Source: Malus domestica
Lineage: Eukaryota; Streptophyta; Magnoliopsida; Rosales; Rosaceae
Direction: 5' to 3'
Assembly (NCBI RefSeq): GCF_042453785.1
Contig: NC_091673.1
Coordinates: 4,533,501-4,597,500, forward strand
Length of the DNA: 64,000 nucleotides
This document shows, in pieces, positions 22,631 to 33,540 of this stretch; the first letter of the stretch is position 1, and each line of letters opens with the position of its first letter. The notes under the pieces are model-generated. The model saw only the letters and a list, made by a program, of their open reading frames with translations. It did no database searches and had not been told where the DNA came from. Position numbers and translations under genes: made by a program.

Positions 22631-23332
22631 ATGGGCAGCTTCACTAACACCACCACATCCTTCCTCCAATTCCACATCGTCACCAAACCCCAGAATTTCC
22701 GCCACAAAATCTCACTCCCCGTAATCAGAGCATCCCTTCCAGGAGAAGAGCACGACCAAGAAAATAATGCCACGAGTCGAAGAAAAATTGTGACAGCATT
22801 TTTGGTCACTACAATGGCGCTTGGGGCACATCAACACGGGGTTGCCACCCCGCTTGGACTAGCCGAAAATTGGGGCGTTCGTTCGTTTATAAGGGAACGT
22901 TTTTTCGAGCCTGGACTTTCTCCCGAAGATGCAGTGGCTAGGATTAGGCAGACCGCCGAAGGGCTACATAGCATGAGGGACATGTTGGAGGCCATGGCTT
23001 GGAGGTACGTCATATTTTACATTCGTCTAAAGTCGGCCTATCTTTCGCAAGACTTGAAAAATGCTGTGAATTTGGTGCCGGAAGCTCGCCGGAGTGAGTA
23101 TGCTAAGACGGCCAATGAGTTGGTGGATAACATGGCAGAGGTAATGTTCAATCGGTTTATCATCTTGCAATGTTGCCTACACAAGTTTATCTTTCATCTG
23201 ATTAATTACAATGTAATTATGTTTTTGCTGCAGCTTGATTATTATGTTCGAACGCCGAAGGTATACGAATCGTACTTGTACTACGAGAAGACATTGAAAT
23301 CGATCGATGATTTGGTTGCGCTACTGGCATAG
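22631..23332 (+). CDS. PQL3: PsbQ-like protein, chloroplast thylakoid lumen (PQL3 type)
   Basis: Two exons, 22631-23140 and 23234-23332, give 202 residues. The first 60 or so residues look like a chloroplast transit peptide (rich in S, T and basic residues) followed by a hydrophobic lumenal-targeting stretch ending around HQHGVATPLGLA. The mature part (ENWGVRSFIRERFFEPGLSPEDAVARIRQTAEGL, then AMAWRYVIFYIRLKSAYLSQDL and YVRTPKVYESYLYYEKTLKSID) is the PsbQ-like four-helix fold and fits Arabidopsis PQL3 better than PQL1/PnsL2 or PQL2/PnsL3. PQL1 and PQL2 are lumenal subunits of the chloroplast NDH complex; PQL3's place there is less certain. The 93-base intron is in frame and without a stop, so its retention would add 31 residues. 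Confidence 0.88.
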   Translation: MGSFTNTTTSFLQFHIVTKPQNFRHKISLPVIRASLPGEEHDQENNATSRRKIVTAFLVTTMALGAHQHGVATPLGLAENWGVRSFIRERFFEPGLSPEDAVARIRQTAEGLHSMRDMLEAMAWRYVIFYIRLKSAYLSQDLKNAVNLVPEARRSEYAKTANELVDNMAEVMFNRFIILQCCLHKFIFHLINYNVIMFLLQLDYYVRTPKVYESYLYYEKTLKSIDDLVALLA

Positions 23333-23639
23333 TTCTAGTGGCTCGGGTTAATATTCTGAGTGGCTTGGATTGAAACCCAATATGTTTGGGTAAATAATAA
23401 ATATAGAAGTGCATGAACTGATGCAATTTTCGTAGATTTGTGATTACATTCATTTGGATTAGTTGTACAACTACATCATTGCAATTGAAAAAAAAAAATT
23501 CAAGATATTGCAGATTGTAAGATGCAAAACCGCTCCAAATTTATGAATTGTAAATGAAGAAGTGATCAGTGACCAAATTTTTTTTTTTAGATTAATAAAA
23601 CTGTACATTCAAAATTTAACATGGTCACCAAAGTCAAAA

Positions 23640-24130
23640 ATTAAGAACAGCCACCGCACAACCACCACCCGTAGCATACCGGCGACTCTACCTTATGGGC
23701 CATGTCTTGGAGAAACTCAGTCTGAATCCGGAGAATTATGTGGTTGTAGCACTGATCGATTTGTCTTACAAATTGGCTTTCATCAAAGCAGGCCAAAACT
23801 CTTGGACTTTCGCCGTTGACAACCGATCAATAGGTCGAATTGTTAACGTAATATTTTTCAAAATCCAAATCTACGTAGTTAGTATTCACGGAAGTATTTG
23901 TGTCACTGGATGTTTATTTGAGTGATAACCATTCACCGCCTCCAAAACTAAAGCTACTTACTCTGCGCTACCCGTCATGCAAACTGCGTCGTGCATATCT
24001 TGTGGAATCAACTAAGGGTGACCTCTTGCAAGTCCAGAGATTTTATGGCGCAAAGGAACCTGACATTACTCTCGGGACCTGCACGCTAAATGTCAGAAAA
24101 CATTTTGGGTTGTGTGGTATCGTTTGATGG
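23640..24130 (+). pseudogene. DUF295 / KIB beta-propeller (F-box-like) gene fragment
   Basis: Two pieces in different frames read like the DUF295 beta-propeller of plant F-box/KIB proteins: SYKLAFIKAGQNSWTFAVD near 23763-23820 and RRAYLVESTKGDLLQVQRFY near 23985-24045. Between and around them the frame is closed, there is no F-box, and the total is far shorter than the 350-400 residues usual for the family. It is a decayed fragment. Divergence is too high to say which DUF295 gene was the source. Confidence 0.6.
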
Positions 24131-24654
24131 ACTATGCTGCTAACTAGGTAGAAATCTGCTAAATTTGTTGCTATTTTCACGGTTTTCTTTTGGTTAATAC
24201 AATACGTTGTTTTGATTTTCATATTGGTATGTCTAAATCCCTTGACAAAGTGTAAGTCTCTGCGACTTTCATTACAAGTACTGGTTTATGCGGTCGTTGT
24301 GTATTGGAAATTAATTATATTCTTCAACAGTATTTTACGATCCTCTTAGGCTAGTTGGTTAAAAATAGTATGTAAGCCCCTTCACGTATGAGATTGATCC
24401 CCTCCTGATTGATTATGGTCTAATCTCTAGATAGAATATGTATCGCCTTCGTGAAAGTTGTTCGCTTTAGTTTAGCTCTTTGGGGTTATTGCTTTTGTTA
24501 CCGTGTTTAGATTCACATCTTGTAGACGTGTTTGAAGCCAAAAGATGATCTGGAAGCAACAGATTATGCATAACAAATGGATGCCAAGCTTTTTGAGATA
24601 AAGTTGCAATCTTTTTTTTCCAGAAGTGGTAATTGATGCATGTGATTCCGTTGA

Positions 24655-24990
24655 GGAAGAAAATACAGAACCATGAACGTCTCTGGTATACTCGCTCCTA
24701 AATCAATCAAGACCATGAAGGTTTTTGGGATTATTGAGAACTGCCCTGTGGTTATGATCTTATCGATTCTGGCAGTTCACGTAGTACCACTGATATGTAT
24801 CCCTTTGGGTGAGTGTGATGTGGTATTAGGGGTTCAGTGGATTCGAACCCTATGTACGGTATTGTGGGATTTTGATAGGCTCTACATCAAGTCTATGAAG
24901 GGCAATGAGACCTACTGCAACACACACCATTCCTCTATGAACACAAATTCTCAGAGAGCGGTTTGGGTTGTGGCGCAGTTTGATGGACTA
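24655..24990 (+). mobile_element. Ty3/gypsy retrotransposon relic (protease region)
   Basis: A short stretch reads like the aspartic protease part of a chromovirus-type Ty3/gypsy polyprotein (LGECDVVLGVQWIRTL and WDFDRLYIK are recognisable). No other polyprotein domain, LTR or primer site is visible nearby. It is a broken, old fragment, probably about 300 bp of a much longer element. Confidence 0.6.
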
Positions 24991-25328
24991 TGTTAGCTTC
25001 GGATCAACGGATGATCTGGTTCCACTATTGGCCTAGTAGTAGGTGGGGTGACATAATTAACCAAATGTCTGGCTGTGTATGATTGATTAATCTTGCAATT
25101 TTCGGAGATTTGTTTGTGCTTATATTCATTGCGGTGAGTGTTGGTTTTATTTAGCGCAAAAGAAAATTGTAATTAGATATTGTAAATATGGTTTAAAGTT
25201 TAATTAAATTTACACACGATATATGTGATAATTACTAGAGCAAAAATCTTCCTATCACACACTTGCAAATTCATATTTGTATTCACACAAATAGATGGCA
25301 TTCATCGTCAACAGTTGCTTGCAGCACA

Positions 25329-26134
25329 TCAACGTCGAGAAATTGCTGCGGATGACATGATGATTAGCAGTACAAGTACAGTTATGGCGACGAAGGAGCC
25401 AATAAGAGACCCGGAAATGCGCCCACAGAAGCTGTTGAACTGCTGACAGAATGCGAACCAGTTGGTGGAGGGGTTCCCGTAGTGCGCCAGGTACACTATG
25501 GCTGTACAGCAGGAGAAAAGTGATTTCAACATGCCACTTCTCTCCTCTTTACTCTTTCCCTTTTTTTTTTTCTGCCCTTTAGATTGAATAAAAGGTGAAT
25601 CAATGGACATAAATAAACTGAGGAGTACAGCAGGAGAAAAGGCGACTGCGGAAATCACTTCCCTTTAGTTAGCAATGATTTCCACGTCTTTTACCGTGTC
25701 GGATATGATCAAGATGATCCTACTGTTTACTGCTGCAGTCCAGATGATATGGACAATAGATACAGGAAGGGAAAGCACAAGGTAGACGCATACGATAGAA
25801 TTGGTAATCACAAAGAACCTGCATGTGACATGAACACATGCTCAAAGTTTGAGCATTTTATCTTCGGAAAAAAAGAAAATAGTGCAATTATTTTCGCGAA
25901 AACGAAAGATCCTTACGTTAACCTGGGAAGATCCTTGTACCGAGCCCTGAAGCGAACTGACCGCGCAGCGAAGGGAAGTGTTTCCCTGCTAGTTCCCATA
26001 GCTATGGCACTGGCTAATGTTCCAACGACTCGAAGAGTAAAGTCTAGGACGGAGAGCAATTTCCTCAGCTTGATTTTTGGGATCGGTTTCGATGCTTTCG
26101 TAGCCTCAACAACTGGTCCTCCTCCCGCCTTCAT
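25329..26134 (-). pseudogene. CASP-like (Casparian strip membrane domain protein) gene, probably damaged
   Basis: Minus-strand gene with the CASP exon plan. Exon 1 (26134-25923) gives a short N-terminus and TM1 with [32 protein letters not shown]. Exon 2 (25818-25695) gives TM2, [24 protein letters not shown] through IILIISDT. Exon 3 (about 25550-25329) gives [37 protein letters not shown] and TM4, ending AISRR. CASPs form the membrane platform for Casparian strip lignin in the endodermis. Exons 1 and 2 have good splice sites. The start of exon 3 is abnormal: the usual VMLALLTAGASAA is replaced, no pyrimidine-rich acceptor precedes it, and a 17-base direct repeat (25504-25520, 25625-25641) brackets a 104-base insertion there. 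A working protein is doubtful. Confidence 0.72.
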
Positions 26135-28260
26135 TTTTTTTTTTCCTCAGTTCTTTTCTTTGAAGCTGAGCTCTACAGTGGTTGGTTCTGATCTGGAGTG
26201 ACAGGGGAAGGCATGCTTTTATACTAATGTGCATGTTGGAGTTCAATCCTATGTTTGTCTAAGCATGCCATGTGTAAACCTCTGATAGGCTGCAATATAT
26301 ATTTTTCTATCTTTACCTGCTGCACTTGCTGTGCATATATAATTCTGAACCATGAGGATGTTTCCAACCCTAGAAATTCTGGTGACGCGTCCAGGTACTA
26401 GAAAGATGGCCAATGAAGATTATGAAGTCATCTGGAATTTCTGTGGAGAATGTTGTCACTGTTTAAGTGGGTTTGGTGCTTAGGTTCCAACATGTATTTT
26501 CTTTTTTCGGTGACAAAGGGATTTTAAACTATTCTTATTTTTTCCAAAATGAGGGGTTATAACATTGAATGTAACAGGACGAACACATTACCTTAATCAA
26601 CTGACTTAACCAAATCTGAGGTGTGACAAATAAGTTCATATAGCCTTCTTCAACAAACACAAAGAAATTGTTAAAATAATCAAAAAGTAAAAACCATGGC
26701 ATCATTTGTCATAAAACACTCCAGCTAGTATATTTAATCAAAATTATGGTACTCATTAAATAATTACGACCCCAGACCGAACGGGGATTAGTGAAACAGA
26801 TTGCGAAAACTTACTTACTGTCATGGCATGTTGAATCTTGGCCTCTTCCCTCGCCATTTTTGTATATCATCATAGAGATCTAACATGTAAACATGAGACA
26901 GACATGTAGCCAGGGACAACTTGCCGGTAATCACCTGTCGAAAACACACCTACTTCTTCCTAAATGCCACTAATCCACGATGTTAACGCTGGCGTTGGTA
27001 GCTAAACAAATCGTAACCTATGATCTGAACTAATTTTCTTTAACGTACGTTTTACCCCTAAGAGCCAATTTTATTTGATGAACATATTATATACCTGTAA
27101 ATAACAGAAGAAGAGGAGAAGTTGGTTGCTTCCGGCAAGTCATCCTTGGCTGCAGCACACATTATTATCTCATGTTTGCATGCAAGACTTCAGATGAATA
27201 TTCATAACTTGCAGTTGTCTGTGTGAATGGTCGGAAGGAGGGAAGAAGGGGAAATATGTATCTTTTGATGTCGAGCCAAATAATGCAAAAACGTAGTTAT
27301 AGTTTTCTTTAGACAATTCGATATTCTAAACTGCTCGACAGTCGTGAGATTGGTATTCTTGGCTCCATACTCTTACTTATAAGCAAAGCATTTTCTTGGA
27401 AAGAGAATCTTATCATCACTTGCCAAAATCATGTCTGGATAATTAAGCCCATAAAGATTATGGGAAGCAATGCCTGTCGATCATTGGAAAAAGATGTTTT
27501 GCACATGATGGGTGTCACTTTTGTGATGTAATGGCATATGGGGCGATGCATAGAATGATGAAAATGGTTATGGGGTGTGACACTGGCTACCTAACTGGTA
27601 ATTATAATGGCCTTTTCTTTTTCACCTTTGGGTACCTTGTTGGAGTAGAAATTAATAGTACCGACATCCGATTTTAGGAGGAAGATTTTATCTTCTTCTA
27701 ATCTCATTCTCCCTCTCTTATCTCTTATTTGAACGGTTATGATTAAGCCACGTCAACTTGTGTTGACTTCTTCAAATAAAAAGAAAGACAAAGAAAAAAG
27801 TGTGAGAAGATGAGACACTCTCGAAGTCAGATTCTTCATGAACTCTCTGCCACCTCATATTTTAACGTTAATTCATGTGCCAGCATTATTAAACATTTTG
27901 TAAAAAACATGAGGTGACATAGTGTTTACGAAGAGTCTCTTTAATGTTTTTCTTATTACCAAACATTGTTTTACTCTACAGAGTTTGAAACTCACCACTT
28001 CATCCCCATGCGCACTCAAATTTCAACCAACTAGATTTTGATCTATCGATATTTCTCTTCTCAAAAGATGTTCTGAGTTCAAACTCCTCGAGAAAAGGGA
28101 AAGAAAAAAAATCAGATGTGGATTTGAGGCCGAGGTTGATGAAAACAAAGGCCCAAAAGACACAGAATTCAACCGGGTCCAATTGAAAACAAAGGCCTCA
28201 ATTCTCACATGCCCAAAAGAGTACCACTCGCTCTTACCCGCTCTTGAGATTCGAGACAAT
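26135..28260. other. Intergenic spacer
   Basis: No supportable gene. Bases 27800-27960 contain a degraded inverted repeat (AAGAGACTCTTCGTAAAC read on the minus strand against GAGACACTCTCGAAGTC), likely an old MITE. The last 250 bases are the probable promoter of the endosulfine-like gene. Confidence 0.4.
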
Positions 28261-30345
28261 GTGCTGCGTACAGCGTATTCTCTAGGCTTGCTTCTTCTTC
28301 TTCAGAGAGCCTCTGCTGCTGCTGCTTCTGCAATCGGATCCGATCTTTGATTAGGTAATAATCTTCCAACCCTTTCGCTTCACTTCTGCTATTTCCCAGT
28401 TAAGAAATCTCGATATTTATCAATCAAAACTATTAGATTTCTGCTGCAAATCAAGCAACTTAGCTGCCCAACTCACTGATATCTCTAATCCGGGTTCTTC
28501 CAAAAGTCTATGTTCCAATTGGTTTTTGCTCTGATTTTTTTATGATTACCCCTAATAGGAACCGTATTTGCAGTTTTTGCCATAGTTTCAGCTCTTCTTT
28601 CACCAACTGAAGCTTCTTGCATGTTATACGAGTTTGGATTCGTGTTGTTTTTCTTCTTCTTTTTGTTGGTGCCTTTGTGCGTGCGGAAAGATTTGGGTTG
28701 AATTGTTTTGCTGCAAAGATTTGACTTTCTTTGTTACCATAGTTCTATGTCATCTTCAAGATGCTGATCCGAGCCATTTCGGCTAAAGGTTAAATAGGGA
28801 AGTTAAACTTCGCTGCTCTTGTAGCCGGAGTTTTATCTTCAATGTTGGGTATTTGGGGCGGCATGTTGAAAGGCTGCATCTTCGGTGATGCGCCGGGAGA
28901 GTGGTTTAATGGAATTAGTGCGGTTACTTCAATGTGTTTTCATGGCATCATACATTTATCAACATAGTCATAGTGATACTTCTGTGATTTGATGGATATA
29001 GTTGCACCAATGAATAGGTTGATCTTATTATGAGTAATTGTTGTATGAGATTTTAAAAAACGGAAGGAACTGGTTCGCTTATTTGGAATTCCCAAGGAAA
29101 TGGCTACATTTGTTTACATCTGTTATGATTGGGTGAACGAGTCTTTTGTTTTAGCAGTTGTCGCCAGCACCCTGAGCAAAATATGTCCGGTGCAAACATG
29201 GACGAGGTTAAGGAGCAAGAGGTTGCTGATAGCACTCCTATGGATCTAGGTGATGGTGACGATGCCGGGGGAGACCAAAAAGCTTCAAATGAAAATCATG
29301 GAAATCCCATGCCTTCAGCCCAACAGGAGGTGCAACTCTGCTCTACAATTTAGTTCCGAAAATTTTGAAATGTCCTACCTGTTGCCCTGTTGTCTATTAG
29401 TACAGATTGTTTCCTTTGCATTGATATTCTCTTTTTGCTTCAAACTTTCCCAAAGTCTTAAGCTTTCGGTTATGATACGAAGTTATGCGGTAGGATCATT
29501 GTCTATGATTCTGTCTTCTGCAGGAGGCAGCAATTAAGAAAAAGTATGGAGGCATACTACCAAAGAAGACTCCCCTAATATCCAAGGTAATTGTTTGGTC
29601 TTGTATCCTTCTTTTCTTCTTATCTCCCCACTGTCCGATGTTGCTATTCTAGTTTTCGCTTTATCAAGATAAAGTTACAAACAAACAAGTTCAAATTTTC
29701 TGTCAGGACCATGAGCGCGCTTATTTTGATTCTGCTGATTGGGCATTGGGAAAGGTACTCGTGGTTGTGGATTTTCTTAAACTGCAGTTGCTATGACACT
29801 TTTAAATGACTAATCTCTTTGCCTATCTTTGGTTCTTTTCACTTCTTCAACAGCAAGGAGCAAAGCCAAAAGGGCCACTTGAAGCACTCCGCCCAAAGCT
29901 GCAGGTATGTTCGATGATATCATCCTGATTTTCTTACCTCAAGATGGGTGTTAGTTCAAAGATTGGCCAAGAAAACTAAAATTGTAACCGTATATGCTGA
30001 TTCCGCTCTGCCCCTGCCAATTTTTGCTATACATCAAGTTAGTTTGTTTGCATTTGTGGTGGTTTTAATCTCTTATTTGATCTTTTTTGTTGTCATCAGC
30101 CCACACCACACCAGCAGGGTCGTTCAAGGCGCTCAGCTTATTCTCGTGGAGGCGAAGGTGATGGTATGTGCAATCAATCACCAATAAACTTCTTGTACAT
30201 GTTAAACACCTCTTCAACACTCGAACTCCTTTTTCTTTTCCATATGGCAGATGGCGGAAATATGAACATTTCCTCAGAGGATCAACTAGATAGTGGCAGC
30301 GGTAACAACACTGGCTATGAGGATCAGATCCACCACCACGAGTAG
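28261..30345 (+). CDS. Endosulfine/ARPP19-family protein (PP2A-B55 inhibitor family)
   Basis: A CT-rich leader exon (about 28261-28352, donor GATTAG|GTAATA) precedes six coding exons: 29183-29329, 29524-29586, 29707-29754, 29854-29904, 30100-30163 and 30251-30345, giving 155 residues. The core is KKKYGGILPKKTPLISKDHERAYFDSADWALGKQ. FDSADW at residues 77-82 is the plant form of the animal FDSGDY motif, whose serine (here Ser79) is phosphorylated by Greatwall-type kinase to turn the protein into an inhibitor of PP2A-B55 at mitosis. Flanking parts are acidic at the N-terminus and basic then acidic at the C-terminus, probably disordered. The start is the ATG in AATATGTCCGG (29183). From memory, the Arabidopsis homologue At1g69510 is adjacent to CYP704B1. 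Confidence 0.9.
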
Positions 30346-31721
30346 GTGCTGCCTGCTGCATTTTCGCAAATTAGAAGCTGAGCATTCTATCATTACTAAA
30401 GTACCAGAGTGAATAACGTGAAAAATGCCGGATTTTTGTACTGGTTGAATCATGTAACATGAATCGTGTACACACTGATGAACACATGACATTCATTTAC
30501 TTAAAATTTGCATGTTGGACATATACATTATACACTGCAGGCAGAATTTTAACTGTTTATGGCGCTATTATAACTGTTAAAACAAGCAAAAAGTAATAAG
30601 ATTAAACGATATTGGTTATACTGTAGTTAGCCAAGAAAACATTGCGCCACGTGGCCTAATCACATCGCGTTCCGATCCTTCTCTGACCTGAGTCAACTCG
30701 GATTCTTCAACCGCTGGGTCACTGGTGCCGGACTGGCTCTGCGTCAGCAGTGGATATGTTCGTGCAGAGGACGGCGCTTCATTGAAGCAGCAGTGGCGAC
30801 ATCGTGATTCCCAATTTGGCCGCCATGGCTTCCAATTTGAAGGGTATTTTCGGCTAACATGGTTAGATGGGTATACGTTGATGAATGCATGAGCCATGTT
30901 AGAAAAAGTTCACCCTCCAAGACCAGACTGGTGCGAGGAGTTTTATGCATCAGTTTTGAATACCTCCATGAAATCTTATGAAGACGTGGTTCGTGATTAT
31001 AAATTTAAAGTTAGTAAATGTTAATAGTTTTGATCTCATTTTCAACCACAGGCTTGCTTGAGACTGCTTCTAGATAGACTAAAAGTGTTTCTCTCTTGGG
31101 TCAACTAAAAGCATTTCTGACTACGTTTGACAAAGATACTAAAATGTTTTTGAGTCACCTAAGTGGATTTAGAGAAGCATATGCTCTTGAAGAATACTTT
31201 AACTTTTCAGTTAGCACTTGGATTTTTAGTGAAGTATCAATGTGCTTTTAATAACACCTCTAGCAGAAGCTATTTTGAGCAAAAATGCTTCTTACAAAAG
31301 CACTTCCTATCCAAACTGGCCAAAGCTTGAGATTAGTGTAGGGATGTTTTAACTGCGATATCATTTGATGGTTAAGATTGCAGTTTACAAGGCAGAGCTC
31401 TTTGCTGAACTGAAAGGAAAAGCTGGCAAGTGTTGGAAATTGGTGTTGGGACTGGTCCTAATCTGAGATACTATGCCGCTGATAGTGGTGTTTGGCAGGC
31501 GCTTTTGGCGTGGATCCGAATATAAAGATGGAAAATTATGCTCGGGCTGCTGCAGTGGCTGCCTGTCTGCCCCTTCGAATATTGAGTTTATACAAGCAGT
31601 GTGTGAAAACTTCAAACTTCCCTTATGGCATTGCAGAAAAAACCGAAACTGGTTAGCAATAAAACTATTTTCCAATGCATAATTTCTTGTTAAGATGATA
31701 ACCTAGTAAGATGATAAACTC

Positions 31722-32466
31722 AGGAAGGGGTAAATGCAAAGCTTAACCTTTGGAGAGAAGTGTTGGAATCTAAAGGTCTTCGCCTAAGCCGATCAAAGAC
31801 AGAATATATGGAGTGCAAGTTCAGTGCAAATGGAGGCCAAAACGAGTTAGGGGTGAGGATCGGAGATCAAGAAATACCAAAGAGCGACCGTTTTCGTTAC
31901 CTAGGATCTATCTTGCAAAAGAACGGAGAATTAGATGGAGATCTCAACCATAGAATACAAGCTGGATGGATGAAGTGGAAGAGTGCATCCGGCGTGTTGT
32001 GTGACCGCCGTATGCCACTGAAGCTCAAGGGAAAATTTTATAGGACGGCAATAAAGCCGGCGATGCTGTATGGCACAGAATGTTGGGCGGTGAAACATCA
32101 ACACGTACACAAAATGGGTGTAGCGGAGATGAGGATGCTTCGTTGGATGTGTGGGCACACGAGAAAGGATAAGATTAGGAATGAGGATATCCGGGGTAAA
32201 GTAGGAGTAGCCGAAATTGAAGGAAAGATGAGAGAAAATCGGTTACGGTGGTTTGGACATGTGCAAAGAAGGCCTACTGACGTTCCGATTAGAAGATGCG
32301 ACTATGGGACAGAGGTTCAGGGCCGAAGGGGTAGAGGAAGACCTAGGAAAACTTTGGAAGAGACTCTAAGAAAAGACCTAGAGTACTTAGATCTAACGAA
32401 GGACATGACACAGGATCGAGCACAATGGCGTTCTAAGATTCATATAGCCGATCCCACTCAGTGACT
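31722..32466 (+). mobile_element. LINE (RTE-like) 3' fragment, copy 1
   Basis: Open frame of about 245 codons reading the C-terminal end of a non-LTR reverse transcriptase [67 protein letters not shown] and the arginine-rich GRRGRGRPRKTLEETLRKDLEYLDL. The element is truncated at its 5' side and stops at GCCGATCCCACTCAGTG, exactly where copy 2 (36938-37552) continues into its 3' tail. It lies in an intron of the decayed methyltransferase gene, in the same orientation. Confidence 0.85.
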
Positions 32467-32724
32467 TGGATTTTCCAAGTCTCCAACTGAGAAGTTTTCC
32501 TCACTCGGGAAATTAAGGGAACACTACCCCAACCTACATGCTCCACTCAGAAAGCTTCAACATACAAGCTTTAACAAAAGAAAATTCAAAGAACTTAGCG
32601 AAGAAGGCTTTGGTGTATTTAACACAATACGTTGAAATGAAGGAAAGCTTATTTATTGATATCCCCGATAAGCTACAAATATGTACATATACATGAGTCA
32701 AAATAAGCACACAAGAGGGAGCCT

Positions 32725-33399
32725 TCACAAAGGTTGCTTTGGAGAAGTCTCAGCAGTCGGTAGAGCCCCAGAAAGAGAAGGCACCGAAGGGGGATCATTT
32801 GGAGCCTCAGTACTGGACAGAACCCTAGAAGGAGGAGGCATCAGAGGTTGATCATTTGGAGCTTCATTACGCGGTACAGCCCCAGAAGACGAAGGCAATA
32901 AATGCCTTTGGAACAAACCCACAAATCTCTGATGATCAAGTAAAACCTGACCATCAGTTTCCTTCATCTGGTCAAGCTTCCTCTTCATGTTTGTAGCATA
33001 GTCATGTGCGAGCCGGTGCAACTGTTTATTCTCATGCTTGAGCCCTCTAATCTCCTGTTTGAGACTCATCACTTCAGCCGCCAATGATTCAACTTGGCGG
33101 GTTCGAGCAAATAGGCGTTGGGCCATATTAGACACAGAACCTGCACACTGAACACTGAGAGCCAGCGAATCCTTAACAGTTAACTCATCAGACCGTTTGG
33201 AAAGTAGTCTGTTATCTTTGGGAGTGAGAAGGTTCCTGGCCACCACCGCAGCGGTCATATCATTCTTCATCACGGAATCCCCAACGGTAAGAGGACCAGT
33301 AGGGGAGACGAAGGATGGGCGCCATATGTTGTCTGGAGAAGGCGGGGCTGCCTCTTCAACAAGGTTCAAGTCAAAACGACGGTCGGAGGGGCCAGACAT
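32725..33399 (-). CDS. Uncharacterised coiled-coil ORF in repeat block
   Basis: ATG-started frame of 224 codons (MSGPSDRRFDLNLVEEAAPPSPDN...). The N-terminal third is acidic and proline-rich. Residues about 90-145 form a predicted coiled coil (RTRQVESLAAEVMSLKQEIRGLKHENKQ, leucine/hydrophobic spacing). The C-terminus is a tandem repeat of about 22 residues, seen three times as variants of S-x-A-x-x-x-x-EAPND-x-P-x-x-P. I do not recognise a named domain. It may be a structural (gag-like) or accessory protein of the surrounding element. The open frame over this length is probably not chance, but expression is unknown. Confidence 0.5.
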   Translation of the reverse strand: MSGPSDRRFDLNLVEEAAPPSPDNIWRPSFVSPTGPLTVGDSVMKNDMTAAVVARNLLTPKDNRLLSKRSDELTVKDSLALSVQCAGSVSNMAQRLFARTRQVESLAAEVMSLKQEIRGLKHENKQLHRLAHDYATNMKRKLDQMKETDGQVLLDHQRFVGLFQRHLLPSSSGAVPRNEAPNDQPLMPPPSRVLSSTEAPNDPPSVPSLSGALPTAETSPKQPL

Positions 33400-33540
33400 T
33401 TTCAAAGGTGTTGAAGAGAGAAGAGGTCGGACAAATCAAGATCTTAGAAGTGCAAGAATGAAGCTTCTACTGGTGGAGATTCAAGTGTGCTTTGGAACTT
33501 AATGCCAGCCCCTATAAAAATCTGCACTCGACGAAGCTTC

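Noticed and set aside
30616-30897. Minus-strand 93-codon open frame near the methyltransferase
   Set aside because: Overlaps the transit-like 5' part of the methyltransferase on the other strand, with no similarity of its own.
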